A stretch of 64,000 nt of DNA from WQXF01 sp031553615 (GCA_031553615.1 JAVBLJ010000006.1:62001-126000); one strand, 5' to 3'; counted from the first letter of the stretch, positions 15,286 to 24,909 are shown. The notes: generated by a model not told the origin, from the sequence alone. Numbers and translations: made by a program.

Positions 15286-17295
15286 ATGGGATGTGAAAAA
15301 GCGATGCAATGCGAGAATTCGAAGAGGGCGTTCGGGCCGGAGGACCTGGCGGAAATCGGCTATGTGTCCGAGCTCTCCGTAGCGCCGGACGGTGCACACT
15401 CGGCGTTCACCCGCTACCGCGCGGATCGGGTAAAAAATGCGTTTGTGCCCGCGATTTACCTGCTGGATAACCGAACCGGGGAGGAGCACCCCATGTCCGG
15501 CGTCGCCGGATGCCGTCCGCTCTACACGGAGCGGGGCGTGTACTTCGTGAGCGAGGATTCGGGCTGGCCCCAGGTGTGGCTCTTCGATGGAGCGGAGGCG
15601 CGGCAGGTGACCCGCCTGCGCCATGGGGTGAAGGATTTTGCCGTGGCTCCCGGCGGCAAGCTGGCAGTCACCACTCCGCTTTGGCCGGGTGAAGACGCCG
15701 ATCTATCCGTCGAAATGACCCGGGAGCAAAAGGAAGCCTGGGAGGCGGAGCGCGCCTTGGCCCCCATCATCGCCGATGATTTCATCTATAAGCTGGATTC
15801 AGCATTCGGCATGCTGGATGGCAGCGTGACCCGGGTTGCGATCGTGGAGAATGGCGCGGCGCGCATTGTCAGCGAGGAGGGCGTGCAATGCGCCAAACCG
15901 GCTTGGCTGCCCGATGGACGCCTGGCCTACTTCGCCTGCCCCTACGCAGGGGTGGAGGCGCTGACCAGCGAGCTGTTCCTTTGGGATGGCGCGGTGAGCA
16001 CCAAGCTCACCGATCACATGTACGTGTGCGACGACGTGCCGGTGCAGTTTGCCGGGGGGATCATTTTCTCGGCGTACAAGGTGCACGAGAGCGGCGGCTT
16101 TTCTGAGTGGCTGTATGCGGCTCGGGAGGGCGCGATCGTGCCGCTTTTTTCGGAAAATGCGCCCGAGGTCTGCCACGGTGTGAACAGCCTGCCGGTGAGC
16201 CGCAGCGTGTTTGGTGCGCAGTCTGCTTACTACCAGGTGGCCGATGGATGGGTCTACTTTTTGAGCTGCTGGCAAGGGATGCAGCGGCTGTTCCGCCTGC
16301 GTCCCGATGGGCGGGGCCAGGTGGAGCCGGTCGAAACGGGCAGCATCTCCGTGCATTCGTTCGCGGTGCGGGGCGATGGCTCGCTACTTCTGATCGGCGG
16401 CGATCTGGAAAACCCGGCGGACGTGTACCGTTGGGATGGCGCTCTGACCCGGCTGACCTGCAGCAACGCGTGGCTCTCCGAGGTGGAGCTGGCCCCGACC
16501 CATTGGCAGAAGCTCCAAACCGGCGATACCCGCATGGATGTGTGGGTCGTCGAGCCGTGCGGTCGCCAGGCAGACAAGCGGTATCCTGCCGTGCTGGACA
16601 TCCATGGCGGGCCGGAGTGCAGTTGTACCGGCGATTTCTGGCACGAGTACCGCGCACTCTCGGCGGCGGGCATAGCGGTGGTTTATTGCAATCCGCGCGG
16701 TGGCACCGGGTACGGAATTAAGCACATGCAGGGCGACAGCGCTTACGGCCAAGAGGCCTGGGATGACCTGATGAGCGCGGTGGATTGGGCAATCGGGCTG
16801 GGTTTCGTGGACCCGGACCGCATCGGCGTGACCGGGGGGAGCTACGGCGGCTACATGACCGTGAAGCTTATCGCCAAGAGCAAGCGCTTCCGGGCGGCGG
16901 TAGGCCAGCGGCTGCTGTGCAACACCGCCACCTCCTACGGCACCGGGGATATGGGGTTCGCCTCGGCCCGGCAATCGCCCGAGAAGGTGAACATCAAGGA
17001 ATACCTGATGAAGCGCGCCGAGCGCTCGCTGATCCGCTGGGTGGACGATATCGACGTGCCGCTGCTGCTGCTGCACGGCTACAAGGATTACCGCTGCAGC
17101 TTCGAGCAATCCGAGCAGCTGTTCGTCGCGCTGCACGAGCGCAAGCCCCATCTTCCGGTGCGCATGGTGATGTTTCCGGAGGAAAACCACGGCGTGACCC
17201 GAACCGGAAAGCCCATCGCACAGATCCGCCACCTGATGGAGATTCGGGATTGGTTCGCCAAGCACCTGGGGGAAGGAGGGGAAGCGCATGCCTAA
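15286..17295 (+). CDS. S9 family serine peptidase (acylaminoacyl-peptidase/oligopeptidase type)
   Basis: A 669-residue cytosolic peptidase. Residues about 20-420 read as a beta-propeller of WD40-like blades (repeated PDGxLAYF and VTRLRHG patterns) that limits access to peptides. The C-terminal alpha/beta hydrolase carries the serine S519 in GGSYGGYM, a probable aspartate in HGYKDYRC and a histidine in EENHGVTRTG, with HGGPE as the oxyanion region. Family members remove acylated or other N-terminal residues or cut short peptides. It lies 44 bases after the RidA gene behind AAAGGGAG, and its stop overlaps the next S9 gene by eight bases. No signal peptide. Confidence 0.9.
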   Translation: MGCEKAMQCENSKRAFGPEDLAEIGYVSELSVAPDGAHSAFTRYRADRVKNAFVPAIYLLDNRTGEEHPMSGVAGCRPLYTERGVYFVSEDSGWPQVWLFDGAEARQVTRLRHGVKDFAVAPGGKLAVTTPLWPGEDADLSVEMTREQKEAWEAERALAPIIADDFIYKLDSAFGMLDGSVTRVAIVENGAARIVSEEGVQCAKPAWLPDGRLAYFACPYAGVEALTSELFLWDGAVSTKLTDHMYVCDDVPVQFAGGIIFSAYKVHESGGFSEWLYAAREGAIVPLFSENAPEVCHGVNSLPVSRSVFGAQSAYYQVADGWVYFLSCWQGMQRLFRLRPDGRGQVEPVETGSISVHSFAVRGDGSLLLIGGDLENPADVYRWDGALTRLTCSNAWLSEVELAPTHWQKLQTGDTRMDVWVVEPCGRQADKRYPAVLDIHGGPECSCTGDFWHEYRALSAAGIAVVYCNPRGGTGYGIKHMQGDSAYGQEAWDDLMSAVDWAIGLGFVDPDRIGVTGGSYGGYMTVKLIAKSKRFRAAVGQRLLCNTATSYGTGDMGFASARQSPEKVNIKEYLMKRAERSLIRWVDDIDVPLLLLHGYKDYRCSFEQSEQLFVALHERKPHLPVRMVMFPEENHGVTRTGKPIAQIRHLMEIRDWFAKHLGEGGEAHA

Positions 17296-19252
17296 GCGGA
17301 CGAGTTCCCTGAATGACATTCCCCGCTTTGAGCGCCTCCATTCCGGCGAGTATTGCGCGCTGGCAGGTGCTTTGGCCTACGGGAAGGGAAACCGGGTGAT
17401 CGTTCAAAGTGTGGAAACCGGAGAGGAGTACACGCTGCCGTTTGCCGCCTCGGAGCCGCGATTCTCCCCGGATGGGAAGCAATTGGCCGTGGTTCGGGAG
17501 GGGCAGCTCTGGCTCCATGCGCTGGCATCCGGCGAAAGCCGCCAGATTACTTGCATGCAGAGCGGTATTTACGGCATTCAATGGTCGCCGACCGGGGATC
17601 GGCTGCTGTTTAGCATGTCCAGCGCTGCCGGAGAGGAAGAGGAAGTGCTTCGCCGTCCGGCGGAAGTGCGGGAGGCCTGCGCCGACAACGCGGTCGCCAT
17701 CGACGACTTTGGCTATAAGTTCGATGGCGCAGGATTCGTGACCCTCACCCAGAGCCACCTGTGGACGGTCGGCGTGGATGGCTCCGAACCGGTGCGCCTG
17801 ACCGACGGCATCTGGGACGATATCCAGCCCGCCTGGACGCCGGACGGCCAGACCGTGGTGTTCATCAGCGGCCGTGCGCGCTCCAAAAAGGAGGCCATCG
17901 GAGCCGACTTGTTCACCGTTCCAGCGCAGGGCGGCGAGATTCGGCAGATATCGCATACCGGGGTCATCGTCACGTATCCGATCCCGTTCCGCCCGTTAAT
18001 CACCCCCGATGGACGGCACGTGATCGCGGCCTATCTGCCCCTCGATGCTTCTCTCGCGGACAGCGAGCAGGGCTTGCCGCTTTCGCGGCTGCTGCGCGTC
18101 GCCCTCGATGGCAGTGAGGAGACCGACCTATTCGATGAAAAAGGCGCGTGCAGCGAGTGTACCGCTTTCCCTTACAACGCCTCGGGCGCGCGCTGCTACG
18201 ATCGGGCCCAGCTTTCTTCCGATGGTAAGCGGGTTTACTTCCTTTGCGGAAACGAGGGCAGAACCGATGTGTACCAGGCCGAGCTGTGCGGAACACCCTG
18301 CGTGACCCTGCTTTCCCGGGGCGGATCGTTCACCGGGCTGGGCAAGCCCCAGGGCGGTATGTTGCTCGCCTCGTATACCGATGAGACCACCCCGGGTGAA
18401 TACTACCTGCTGGAGGAAGCGAGCGGTCAACGCGTTCGGCGCTTGACGCATACAAACAGCTTCCTTGACGAGTGCGCGTTCAGCGCACCCCAAGAGGTCT
18501 GGGTGGACACCCTGGATGGGGATAGCCGCGTACAGGGCTGGGTGCTGCCGCCGCAGAACCGGGAGCCGGATCGGAAATACCCGGCGATCCTATACATCCA
18601 CGGCGGCCCGCATCCGTACTACACGCCCTGTTTCGATCACGAACTGCAGTGTTTAGCGGCGGAGGGCTTTGCCGTGCTGTTTGCCAATCCACGCGGCAGC
18701 AGCGGCTACGGCGCGAACCACCTGGATACGCGCAAGGCCTTCGATGGCAGTGCATACACCGATCTGCTGCAGTTTGTGGAGGAGGCGGTGCGGCGGTGCG
18801 ACTTCATCGACGGTGCCCGCATCGGGGTTACTGGTGGCAGCTACGGCGGCTACATGGCCAACTACATGGCGACACACTCGCGGCGCTTCTCCAGCTACGT
18901 TTCCCAGCGCAGCATCGCCAGCGAGCTGATCAGCTACGCCAGCTCGGACATGCAGGGCTCCAGCGAAGGCTACGAATCTTTCCTGGATTTCATGAAGGCG
19001 CAGCTTGAAAAATCAGCGGTGTGCTACGCCGGACGGGTATCGGCCCCCATCCTGCTTATGCACGGTATGGACGATCTGCGCTGCCCTGTCGAAGGTGCAC
19101 ATCAGTTCTTTGTGGCGCTAAAGGATACGCACAGCCAGCTCCCGGTGCGCTTGATGCTTTGGCCGGGCACCGCCCATGGGCAACCTTCGCGCCCCGCCCA
19201 GCTGATCGCCTACCGAAAGGCGCTGGCCGATTGGTTCAAGGCGTATTTGTAG
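17288..19252 (+). CDS. Second S9 family serine peptidase, paralogue of the preceding gene
   Basis: A 654-residue S9 enzyme with the same plan: propeller (about 1-390, blades such as FSPDGKQLAVV and WTPDGQTVVFISG) and a hydrolase domain with S518 in GGSYGGYMANY, an aspartate in HGMDDLRC and a histidine in TAHGQP, with HGGPHPY upstream. It is clearly homologous to its neighbour but well diverged, so the pair probably differs in specificity. GGAGGGG lies six bases before the ATG. It is the last gene before a strong bidirectional terminator. Confidence 0.9.
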   Translation: MPKRTSSLNDIPRFERLHSGEYCALAGALAYGKGNRVIVQSVETGEEYTLPFAASEPRFSPDGKQLAVVREGQLWLHALASGESRQITCMQSGIYGIQWSPTGDRLLFSMSSAAGEEEEVLRRPAEVREACADNAVAIDDFGYKFDGAGFVTLTQSHLWTVGVDGSEPVRLTDGIWDDIQPAWTPDGQTVVFISGRARSKKEAIGADLFTVPAQGGEIRQISHTGVIVTYPIPFRPLITPDGRHVIAAYLPLDASLADSEQGLPLSRLLRVALDGSEETDLFDEKGACSECTAFPYNASGARCYDRAQLSSDGKRVYFLCGNEGRTDVYQAELCGTPCVTLLSRGGSFTGLGKPQGGMLLASYTDETTPGEYYLLEEASGQRVRRLTHTNSFLDECAFSAPQEVWVDTLDGDSRVQGWVLPPQNREPDRKYPAILYIHGGPHPYYTPCFDHELQCLAAEGFAVLFANPRGSSGYGANHLDTRKAFDGSAYTDLLQFVEEAVRRCDFIDGARIGVTGGSYGGYMANYMATHSRRFSSYVSQRSIASELISYASSDMQGSSEGYESFLDFMKAQLEKSAVCYAGRVSAPILLMHGMDDLRCPVEGAHQFFVALKDTHSQLPVRLMLWPGTAHGQPSRPAQLIAYRKALADWFKAYL

Positions 19253-19276
19253 GCGCGCTTCTGGGTCTATCTGCAC

Positions 19277-19312
19277 AAAAAAGGATAGTCCGCGCAGGAC
19301 TACCCTTTTTTT
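19277..19312. terminator. Bidirectional rho-independent terminator
   Basis: A run of A, the stem GGATAGTCC, loop GCGCA, GGACTACCC and a run of seven T. Because the flanks are A-rich on one side and T-rich on the other, it serves both the plus-strand peptide operon ending at 19252 and the minus-strand sugar operon ending at 19354. Confidence 0.9.
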
Positions 19313-19353
19313 ACAAGCTTTCGCGCAAACAGAATGACGCTCGACAAACAGGA

Positions 19354-20859
19354 TTACGCCCTGCATAGCGGAACATCCTCCGCCATGAGCAGCCCATCCC
19401 GCGCTTCGATGGAAATCGAGGCGGGCAGCAAGGCGATCAGAGCCGTTTCGTCCGCGTCCAAGGCCACGAATGTGCCCTGGGGCCCCAAAGGTTGGCGCGT
19501 CGCCAAGTTCCATAGCACATAGCCATCCGGCGCAAACAGCCGGGGGCTTTTTTTGCGCCAAATCGGCGCGGGTGCAAAGGTCACCTGCGCGGGTTGGGTG
19601 AGGGGGTTGTGCAGCAGATAGACCGGGCAGGCTTTCTCCAGCAGCCAATCGGTCACGGTCAAATCCAGGGCCGGGATGCTGGGCTCGTTGGTGCGGGTGG
19701 CCAGCACCTGGGCCCAGAAGAGATACCCCGCGCCGTAGACCGAGCGGTGCCCATGAAAATCGCCGCAGGCCGTGGGCTGCCCGCCATCTTCGCCGGGGAT
19801 CAGCTTCTCGTAAGGGATGGCGAGGGAGAGCTCAGGCTTGGTTTCCGCCAGCTTGCGGGTGCCTTGCCCATAGAAAAGCTGGAAGTTGGTAAGGGCGTGG
19901 AGGGCATACTTGGCAACGGTGGCGGCCAAACCCGGTTCGTAGCGCACTGCGGGCAGAACGAATTGCAGGGGCATCAGGGTTTCCATGCTGTAGGCGTTGG
20001 CCAGGGCAAAAGGCCGGTCGTCTCCCCGCCAGCCCATCATGAGGCCGTTGATTTCCTCATCGCCCCATTTGCCGGTTTGCAACCCGCCCACCTCGTGATC
20101 AAAGAGCCAGTCCGCCGCCTTTTCCACGTCGGTGGGGAAGCCGTGAGCCCGTAGCCATGCGGCAGCGTAGAGGCCCGCGCTACCGTTTGGAATCTCGTAC
20201 CAGGGGTTTTCGGCAAAGGCTAGGTATTTGCCCACGGCGGAGGCGCACTCCTGCACATAAGCGGAGCGTCCGGTTCGTACGGCGGCAAAAAGCATGGCGT
20301 ACGCGAACCCTGCAATGGAATCGGGCTGGCGATAGATGTCCTTGCGGGTGAAGGGTTGGCCCTGATCGAAGCAGTAGCCCTGCTGGTTAAAATCGTACCC
20401 CAGCCCCTGCGCCAAGCCGAGCAGGGTATCGGCGGCTTCGCCCACGCGGGCAAGAGCTTCCGGGTTTTGCTCCAACGTGGCGGCGACCGCGCAAGCCAGG
20501 GTGTTCACATAGAACATGTACCAATGCTCGATGCGCTCATGCCCCGGGGAGTTGAGGAACAGACGGTGCTCGGGGCTGTAAAAATCGGTGTAAGTGGGTG
20601 CGATCCAATCGGTATCGCGGTTCTGGAGCCATTCACCCACGGCCAGGATGCCCCAGGTCACCATCTCGTTGCTGTTGCTTTGCAGGTATGCGCCAAAGTT
20701 CGGGTGGCCGTTCTTGGCGTTGCGGGTGAATACCGCCTGGGCAGGGTCCAGCAAGGTTTCCCGGAAGGCGGCGCAGAGGGCCGCGTAGTCCGGGAAGGGC
20801 AGCTGCGGAAGCGCGGGCATTTCGTCGATCTCCCGCACGTGGTAGGCGTCAAGCTTCAT
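19354..20859 (-). CDS. Putative (alpha/alpha)-toroid carbohydrate-active protein, unclassified
   Basis: A 501-residue protein without a signal peptide, rich in aromatic residues and in amphipathic helical segments spaced as in six-hairpin glycosidases or polysaccharide lyases (ADTLLGLAQGLGYDF, IAGFAYAMLFAAVRTG, ADWLFDHEVGG, TVAKYALHALTNFQLFYGQG). The C-terminal 110 residues look like a beta-sandwich (VTFAPAPIWRKKSPRLFAPDGYVLWNL), a common partner of that toroid. I do not recognise a family motif. It is the last gene of the 17-kb minus-strand sugar operon, 12 bases after the 726-residue protein, with GGAGGAATTTCA before its ATG. Intracellular breakdown of an imported oligosaccharide is the likely role; a lyase or hydrolase mechanism cannot be told apart. 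Confidence 0.6.
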   Translation of the reverse strand: MKLDAYHVREIDEMPALPQLPFPDYAALCAAFRETLLDPAQAVFTRNAKNGHPNFGAYLQSNSNEMVTWGILAVGEWLQNRDTDWIAPTYTDFYSPEHRLFLNSPGHERIEHWYMFYVNTLACAVAATLEQNPEALARVGEAADTLLGLAQGLGYDFNQQGYCFDQGQPFTRKDIYRQPDSIAGFAYAMLFAAVRTGRSAYVQECASAVGKYLAFAENPWYEIPNGSAGLYAAAWLRAHGFPTDVEKAADWLFDHEVGGLQTGKWGDEEINGLMMGWRGDDRPFALANAYSMETLMPLQFVLPAVRYEPGLAATVAKYALHALTNFQLFYGQGTRKLAETKPELSLAIPYEKLIPGEDGGQPTACGDFHGHRSVYGAGYLFWAQVLATRTNEPSIPALDLTVTDWLLEKACPVYLLHNPLTQPAQVTFAPAPIWRKKSPRLFAPDGYVLWNLATRQPLGPQGTFVALDADETALIALLPASISIEARDGLLMAEDVPLCRA

Positions 20860-20871
20860 TGAAATTCCTCC

Positions 20872-23052
20872 TCACTCTTCACCGGAAGGCATGCCCGCCA
20901 CTTGGCAGGCCACCAGTGCGAATACATTCCAGCAGAATACACGGGTGGAAGGCCACCAGCAGCCCTCAACAGAAGGATCGGTGGGGATGAACTCGTGGCT
21001 AAAGGGCTCAGCGGGCTTGGCGTCGAGCTCTGCCCGCAGGCGTTGGGCAATGCGGCTCCTGCCTTGGATCCAACCGTGGCGGACGCCGGCCGCATAGCCC
21101 ATGACCTCCTCGCGCATCCAGCTGGCGCCGTTGTAGTACACGCCCCGGGGCCAGCTGAAATGGCCGTCGCAAGGTTTGGTCTCCTCGGTAAAGTACCCAT
21201 CCCTCACGTGCCCGATCAGGAAACCCAGCGGGCCGTTGTGGGGCAGCTTGTCCAGGGTGTTTACGACCATTTCGTCGGTAAGAATCGCCTCATCAAAGAG
21301 CCACAGGGAGACGAACTCGGGCAACAGGTCGTTGAAGGAGATGGTATCTGGGTGCAGCCGATCGTTGAGCAGATAGCCCCGCAGAGGGTCGTAGAAGGCC
21401 CGATAGCCCGCCGAAGCCCGATCGATCCAGGTTTGATCGGCATGCAGCCCCAGCGCCTTGGCCACCTTGAGGGTGATGGACCACATGCCCTGGTTGACGG
21501 CCAGATCGGTGGTGGGCTGATCGGGATAGGTGGTCACATCGTTCTGACCCAGCACAAAATGGGCGTGGCATGTGCCCGTGCGTTCAGGATCGAATGCGGC
21601 TACGCAGTAGTCGAACGCGAGGCGTATCTTTGCCGCCGGGGGCTGGATGCCGTATCGTTGCCGGTTGACCAGCGCCCACCAGAGCCATTCGCAGGTGGCC
21701 TCGTTGTCCTTTACTTCGGTGCTGCCCATCATGGGGGTGACGATGGTGCCGATGCCGCCTTCCCGGGTCTGGGTGGCTCCCCAACGGTCGAACACTGCCT
21801 TCGACAGAGGCGCGTCCTCGATGCCCATCACCGACCAGAAGCTATCCCGGTTGTACATGTCCGGCGCGTAATTGATGCTGGGCACATTCAGGGGTGTGAA
21901 ATCGTGCTCGCCGGTGATCCAGGTGAGCATTTGCATGTCGGCAAAGAGCACCTTCAAGGGATCGCTGCCCTGGAAGCCCAGGCCTTCCGCCAATCGCAGC
22001 TGGCTTGCTAGGCGCAGGGCCCGCAGATCGCTGCCTGCCTCGGCAAATAGGAAGGTGGTCTTGGTTTGGGGCTGGCCCATTGGCAGTAGATGATAGGGCG
22101 TGGATTCACCAACGTGGCGGGTAAGGCGCAGGTTGCGGATGCGCGGTGTCAGGCTGTCTCCCTGCCAAATCTTGGCCAGGGTGGGAAGGCCCTGGGCATC
22201 CGAAAGGAAGAAGGTATCGCTGAACTCCGCCCAACGGTCCGGTGAAGCGGGCAGATCATCTTGGTAGTGAAAGGCGCGCACCTCACCATCCGGCGTGCCT
22301 TGCTGGATGCGCAGATGCAGCGGGGCCTCCGTTTGATACTCGAAGGATAAGGTATAGTAGCCGTCCGCACCTTCGAACGCGTGGTAGAGCGGCCCGAAGG
22401 AATGGCTCAGGCTGCCCATTTCCCGGCGCTCGCCGTGTGCATAATCCAGGAGGTTGCCCAGTTGCAGGGTGACGGCCTCCTTCGAAAGGGTCAGCATCTC
22501 GGCATCGCAGGTGCGCTGCATGGCGGTAAAACCGTGGCCGCTCTTGTCGGGGCGGCGGCGGATGTTGCGGGTGAAATGGTTGCGGTGACCGCCGTCGCTC
22601 AGCAGCCCAAAGGAAGCCCCGTCGGTGAAGCCGATGGCCGGGTACGTGCCGTGGACGGTGCCGCCCCGGTGATCCGCGCAATCGAAGCTCCAAAGATTTT
22701 CCGGCGGGCGGACGGGCCGCAGGGTATGGGCCACTTGGGCAAAGAGCAGCGGAATGTTGGCCTGGTGCAGGGTAACCTCCTTGCGGATGACCAGGGAGTT
22801 GATCACCCGATACGCGACCTGGATGTCCAGCCACGTTTCCAGCCGGTTATCGAAATGCCTGCCCCACAGCCGGATGCCGTCGGGCAGATCTTCGCGCCGG
22901 GTGATTTCCCAGATGCGAAGGGTGGTGGTGCGGGAGCGATCCTCGTTGGCATAGACCAGGGTGGTCATGTCGTCTAGAACATGCCGGCCATCCAGAAAAA
23001 TCGGAATTCCGGCCAGGGGGTTGTGGGTTGGGGGGCCAATCGAAAGGGTCAT
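20872..23052 (-). CDS. Putative six-hairpin glycoside hydrolase, family not recognised
   Basis: A 726-residue cytosolic protein. About the first 330 residues are beta-rich; about 350-720 are helical with motifs seen in (alpha/alpha)6 glycosidases: NRDSFWSVMG, DNEATCEWLWWALVNRQRYG, NQGMWSITLKVAKALG, RGVYYNGASWMREEVMGYAAG and VEGCWWPSTRVFCWNVFAL. The architecture (N-terminal beta-sandwich plus toroid) recalls GH15, GH63 and amylo-glucosidase relatives, with acid/base candidates in NRDSFW or DNEATCEW, but I cannot assign it. AAGGAGGACC precedes the ATG. It follows the second permease pair, so it probably acts on the sugar delivered by that transporter. Confidence 0.62.
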   Translation of the reverse strand: MTLSIGPPTHNPLAGIPIFLDGRHVLDDMTTLVYANEDRSRTTTLRIWEITRREDLPDGIRLWGRHFDNRLETWLDIQVAYRVINSLVIRKEVTLHQANIPLLFAQVAHTLRPVRPPENLWSFDCADHRGGTVHGTYPAIGFTDGASFGLLSDGGHRNHFTRNIRRRPDKSGHGFTAMQRTCDAEMLTLSKEAVTLQLGNLLDYAHGERREMGSLSHSFGPLYHAFEGADGYYTLSFEYQTEAPLHLRIQQGTPDGEVRAFHYQDDLPASPDRWAEFSDTFFLSDAQGLPTLAKIWQGDSLTPRIRNLRLTRHVGESTPYHLLPMGQPQTKTTFLFAEAGSDLRALRLASQLRLAEGLGFQGSDPLKVLFADMQMLTWITGEHDFTPLNVPSINYAPDMYNRDSFWSVMGIEDAPLSKAVFDRWGATQTREGGIGTIVTPMMGSTEVKDNEATCEWLWWALVNRQRYGIQPPAAKIRLAFDYCVAAFDPERTGTCHAHFVLGQNDVTTYPDQPTTDLAVNQGMWSITLKVAKALGLHADQTWIDRASAGYRAFYDPLRGYLLNDRLHPDTISFNDLLPEFVSLWLFDEAILTDEMVVNTLDKLPHNGPLGFLIGHVRDGYFTEETKPCDGHFSWPRGVYYNGASWMREEVMGYAAGVRHGWIQGRSRIAQRLRAELDAKPAEPFSHEFIPTDPSVEGCWWPSTRVFCWNVFALVACQVAGMPSGEE

Positions 23053-23074
23053 AGGTCCTCCTTGCTTTGCGCGG

Positions 23075-24037
23075 TTATTCCACGATGCCGGTGCGCTCGA
23101 TGCTCTCGGTGAACAGGCGTTGGGTAAAGAAGTAAAGGATGAGGATGGGGGCGATGAACAACAGCGCCGAGGCCATTTTTAGGGGCATGATGTTGACGGT
23201 ATAGTCACCCACCTGCAAGGTCACCCGGGCGATTTGGGTCGCCATGGTGCTGATGCGGGTGTAATAGACGTTGGTCAGGTAGGTTTCGTTCCAGTGCCAC
23301 ACCAGGGAGAAAAGCAGCACCGTCACCCGGGCAGGACGGGCCAGCGGGTACATGACCTTCCAGAAGATTCGATATTTGCTGGCACCGTCGATGCAGGCGG
23401 CCTCCTCAAGTTCATGGGGAATTTTGCGAAAAAACTCCATGTAGATGATGATAAACAGGCTGCCCTTGATGCCCCCGGCGAAAAGCGCGGGCACGATGAA
23501 GGACAGGGGCGAGTTGATGATGCCCAGGCGGTTGAACACCCACAGTTGGGGGATGAACACGGTCTGCGGCGGCACGATATACGAAAGCAGCAGCAGCACA
23601 AACAGGGTGCGCTTGAAGGGAAAGGTCAGCCGCCCAAAGGCGTAGCCGGTTACGGCGCAGGTGAATACCTGAATGAGCGCCGGAGGTAGCGTGGTCAGCA
23701 GCGATACGAACAGGTTGGAGGTCATGAGGCTATCCCAAAGCGAGGTGTTCTTTTGGAAGATGGGGGCCACGCCCATTTGCTTGAAGGCGAACCGTAGGTT
23801 GAGCAGGGTGGCCTCCTTGGGAATCCACTTGGTGGTGGGATCGATAATGTCCGAGGCACTCTTAAAGGACATGCTCAGCATGTAGAAAATCGGCTCCAAG
23901 TAAAGAAACGCGATGGATAGCAGCAGGAAATACAGGGGCAGCTTGGCGAGAATGTCGCGTGCGGTCTCGTGGCGAGCCCCCTGGGTCTGCAAAGCCTGCC
24001 GTGTGCGTTTGGAGATGAGCTTCAGCTTTGGTTGCAT
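23075..24037 (-). CDS. Carbohydrate ABC transporter permease, CUT1 MalG type (second pair)
   Basis: A 320-residue membrane permease with about six helices. After a basic N-terminus the first helix (PLYFLLLSIAFLYLEPIFYML) leads to the MalG-typical FYMLSMSFKSASDI. The EAA loop is IPHELEEAACIDGASKYRIFWKVMYPLARP, which docks on the ATPase. It partners the permease at 24039-24908 and almost abuts it. No ATPase gene accompanies this pair; the ATPase at 34010-35128 probably energises both pairs. Confidence 0.9.
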   Translation of the reverse strand: MQPKLKLISKRTRQALQTQGARHETARDILAKLPLYFLLLSIAFLYLEPIFYMLSMSFKSASDIIDPTTKWIPKEATLLNLRFAFKQMGVAPIFQKNTSLWDSLMTSNLFVSLLTTLPPALIQVFTCAVTGYAFGRLTFPFKRTLFVLLLLSYIVPPQTVFIPQLWVFNRLGIINSPLSFIVPALFAGGIKGSLFIIIYMEFFRKIPHELEEAACIDGASKYRIFWKVMYPLARPARVTVLLFSLVWHWNETYLTNVYYTRISTMATQIARVTLQVGDYTVNIMPLKMASALLFIAPILILYFFTQRLFTESIERTGIVE

Positions 24038-24038
24038 G

Positions 24039-24908
24039 TCAGCGCCTCCTTCCGGGGGTGAGGGATTTGCGGAAAATCAGCAGGCATAGGCCGATGATCA
24101 GCAGGATTACCACAAAGAAAATCCAGGAGATGGCCGCCGCATACCCGTACTGTGCGGTGCTGCCCGTGGAGTAATGGTTGATGACCGTCAGCAGGGGATT
24201 GAAGGGGGCGGTGAACTGATCCACGATGGTGTATATCACCGAGATAAAGATGAAGGGGGTCAGGCTGGGCAGGGTGATCGTCCAGAGGGATTCCCACTTG
24301 CCCGCGCCGTCGATGCGGGCGGCTTCATAGATGCTGGGGTTGATGGACTGCATGCCCGCGATGAGCAGCAGCATCTGCACGCCGGAATACCAAAGGATGA
24401 TGAGGAAGCCATCGAGCACGCTCTTTAGGGTTACGGCCCAGGTGCCGCCGATACTGGAGAGCAGGGCGGAGATGGTGGTGCTTTGCAGAAAGGAGATGGT
24501 GCCTTGCTTCTGATCCGTGAGTGCGCCGATCAGGTTGCCGCTGGTGAGAACCACGGGCAGAAAGAAGATGGAGCGGATAAAGCCCCGGCCCTTGAACTTG
24601 GCGTTGAGCATCAGGGCAATTAGCAGGGCGAACACCACGATGATGGGAATCATAATCGCCGATTGCTGCAGGAACTGGAGGAGCTTGTTGACGATTTCCG
24701 CATCCTCAAAGAGGGCCTTGCGAAAGTTGGCCAGCCCCAAGAATTCGAGCTTGAGTGAATCGGTGGTGAAGGTGACGTTGTTCAGCGCCATGTAGAGGCA
24801 GTAGCACAACGGAAAGGCCGAAAACACCAGGAATCCGATGAGCCAAGGGGTGACGAAGGAAAGCCCCACCAGCTTGTCCTTGGTTTCGATCTTTAGACTG
24901 CGGCGCAT
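24039..24908 (-). CDS. Sugar ABC transporter permease, CUT1 MalF type (second pair)
   Basis: A 289-residue permease. The first helix (LVGLSFVTPWLIGFLVFSAFP) is followed by an extracellular loop and the BPD_transp_1 core with an EAA loop at INPSIYEAARIDGAGKWESLWTITLPSLTP. GGAAGGAGGGCAATAAA precedes the ATG. With the following gene it makes a heterodimeric sugar channel. This is the second complete permease pair in the operon; the first is at 29336-31141. Confidence 0.9.
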   Translation of the reverse strand: MRRSLKIETKDKLVGLSFVTPWLIGFLVFSAFPLCYCLYMALNNVTFTTDSLKLEFLGLANFRKALFEDAEIVNKLLQFLQQSAIMIPIIVVFALLIALMLNAKFKGRGFIRSIFFLPVVLTSGNLIGALTDQKQGTISFLQSTTISALLSSIGGTWAVTLKSVLDGFLIILWYSGVQMLLLIAGMQSINPSIYEAARIDGAGKWESLWTITLPSLTPFIFISVIYTIVDQFTAPFNPLLTVINHYSTGSTAQYGYAAAISWIFFVVILLIIGLCLLIFRKSLTPGRRR

Positions 24909-24909
24909 T

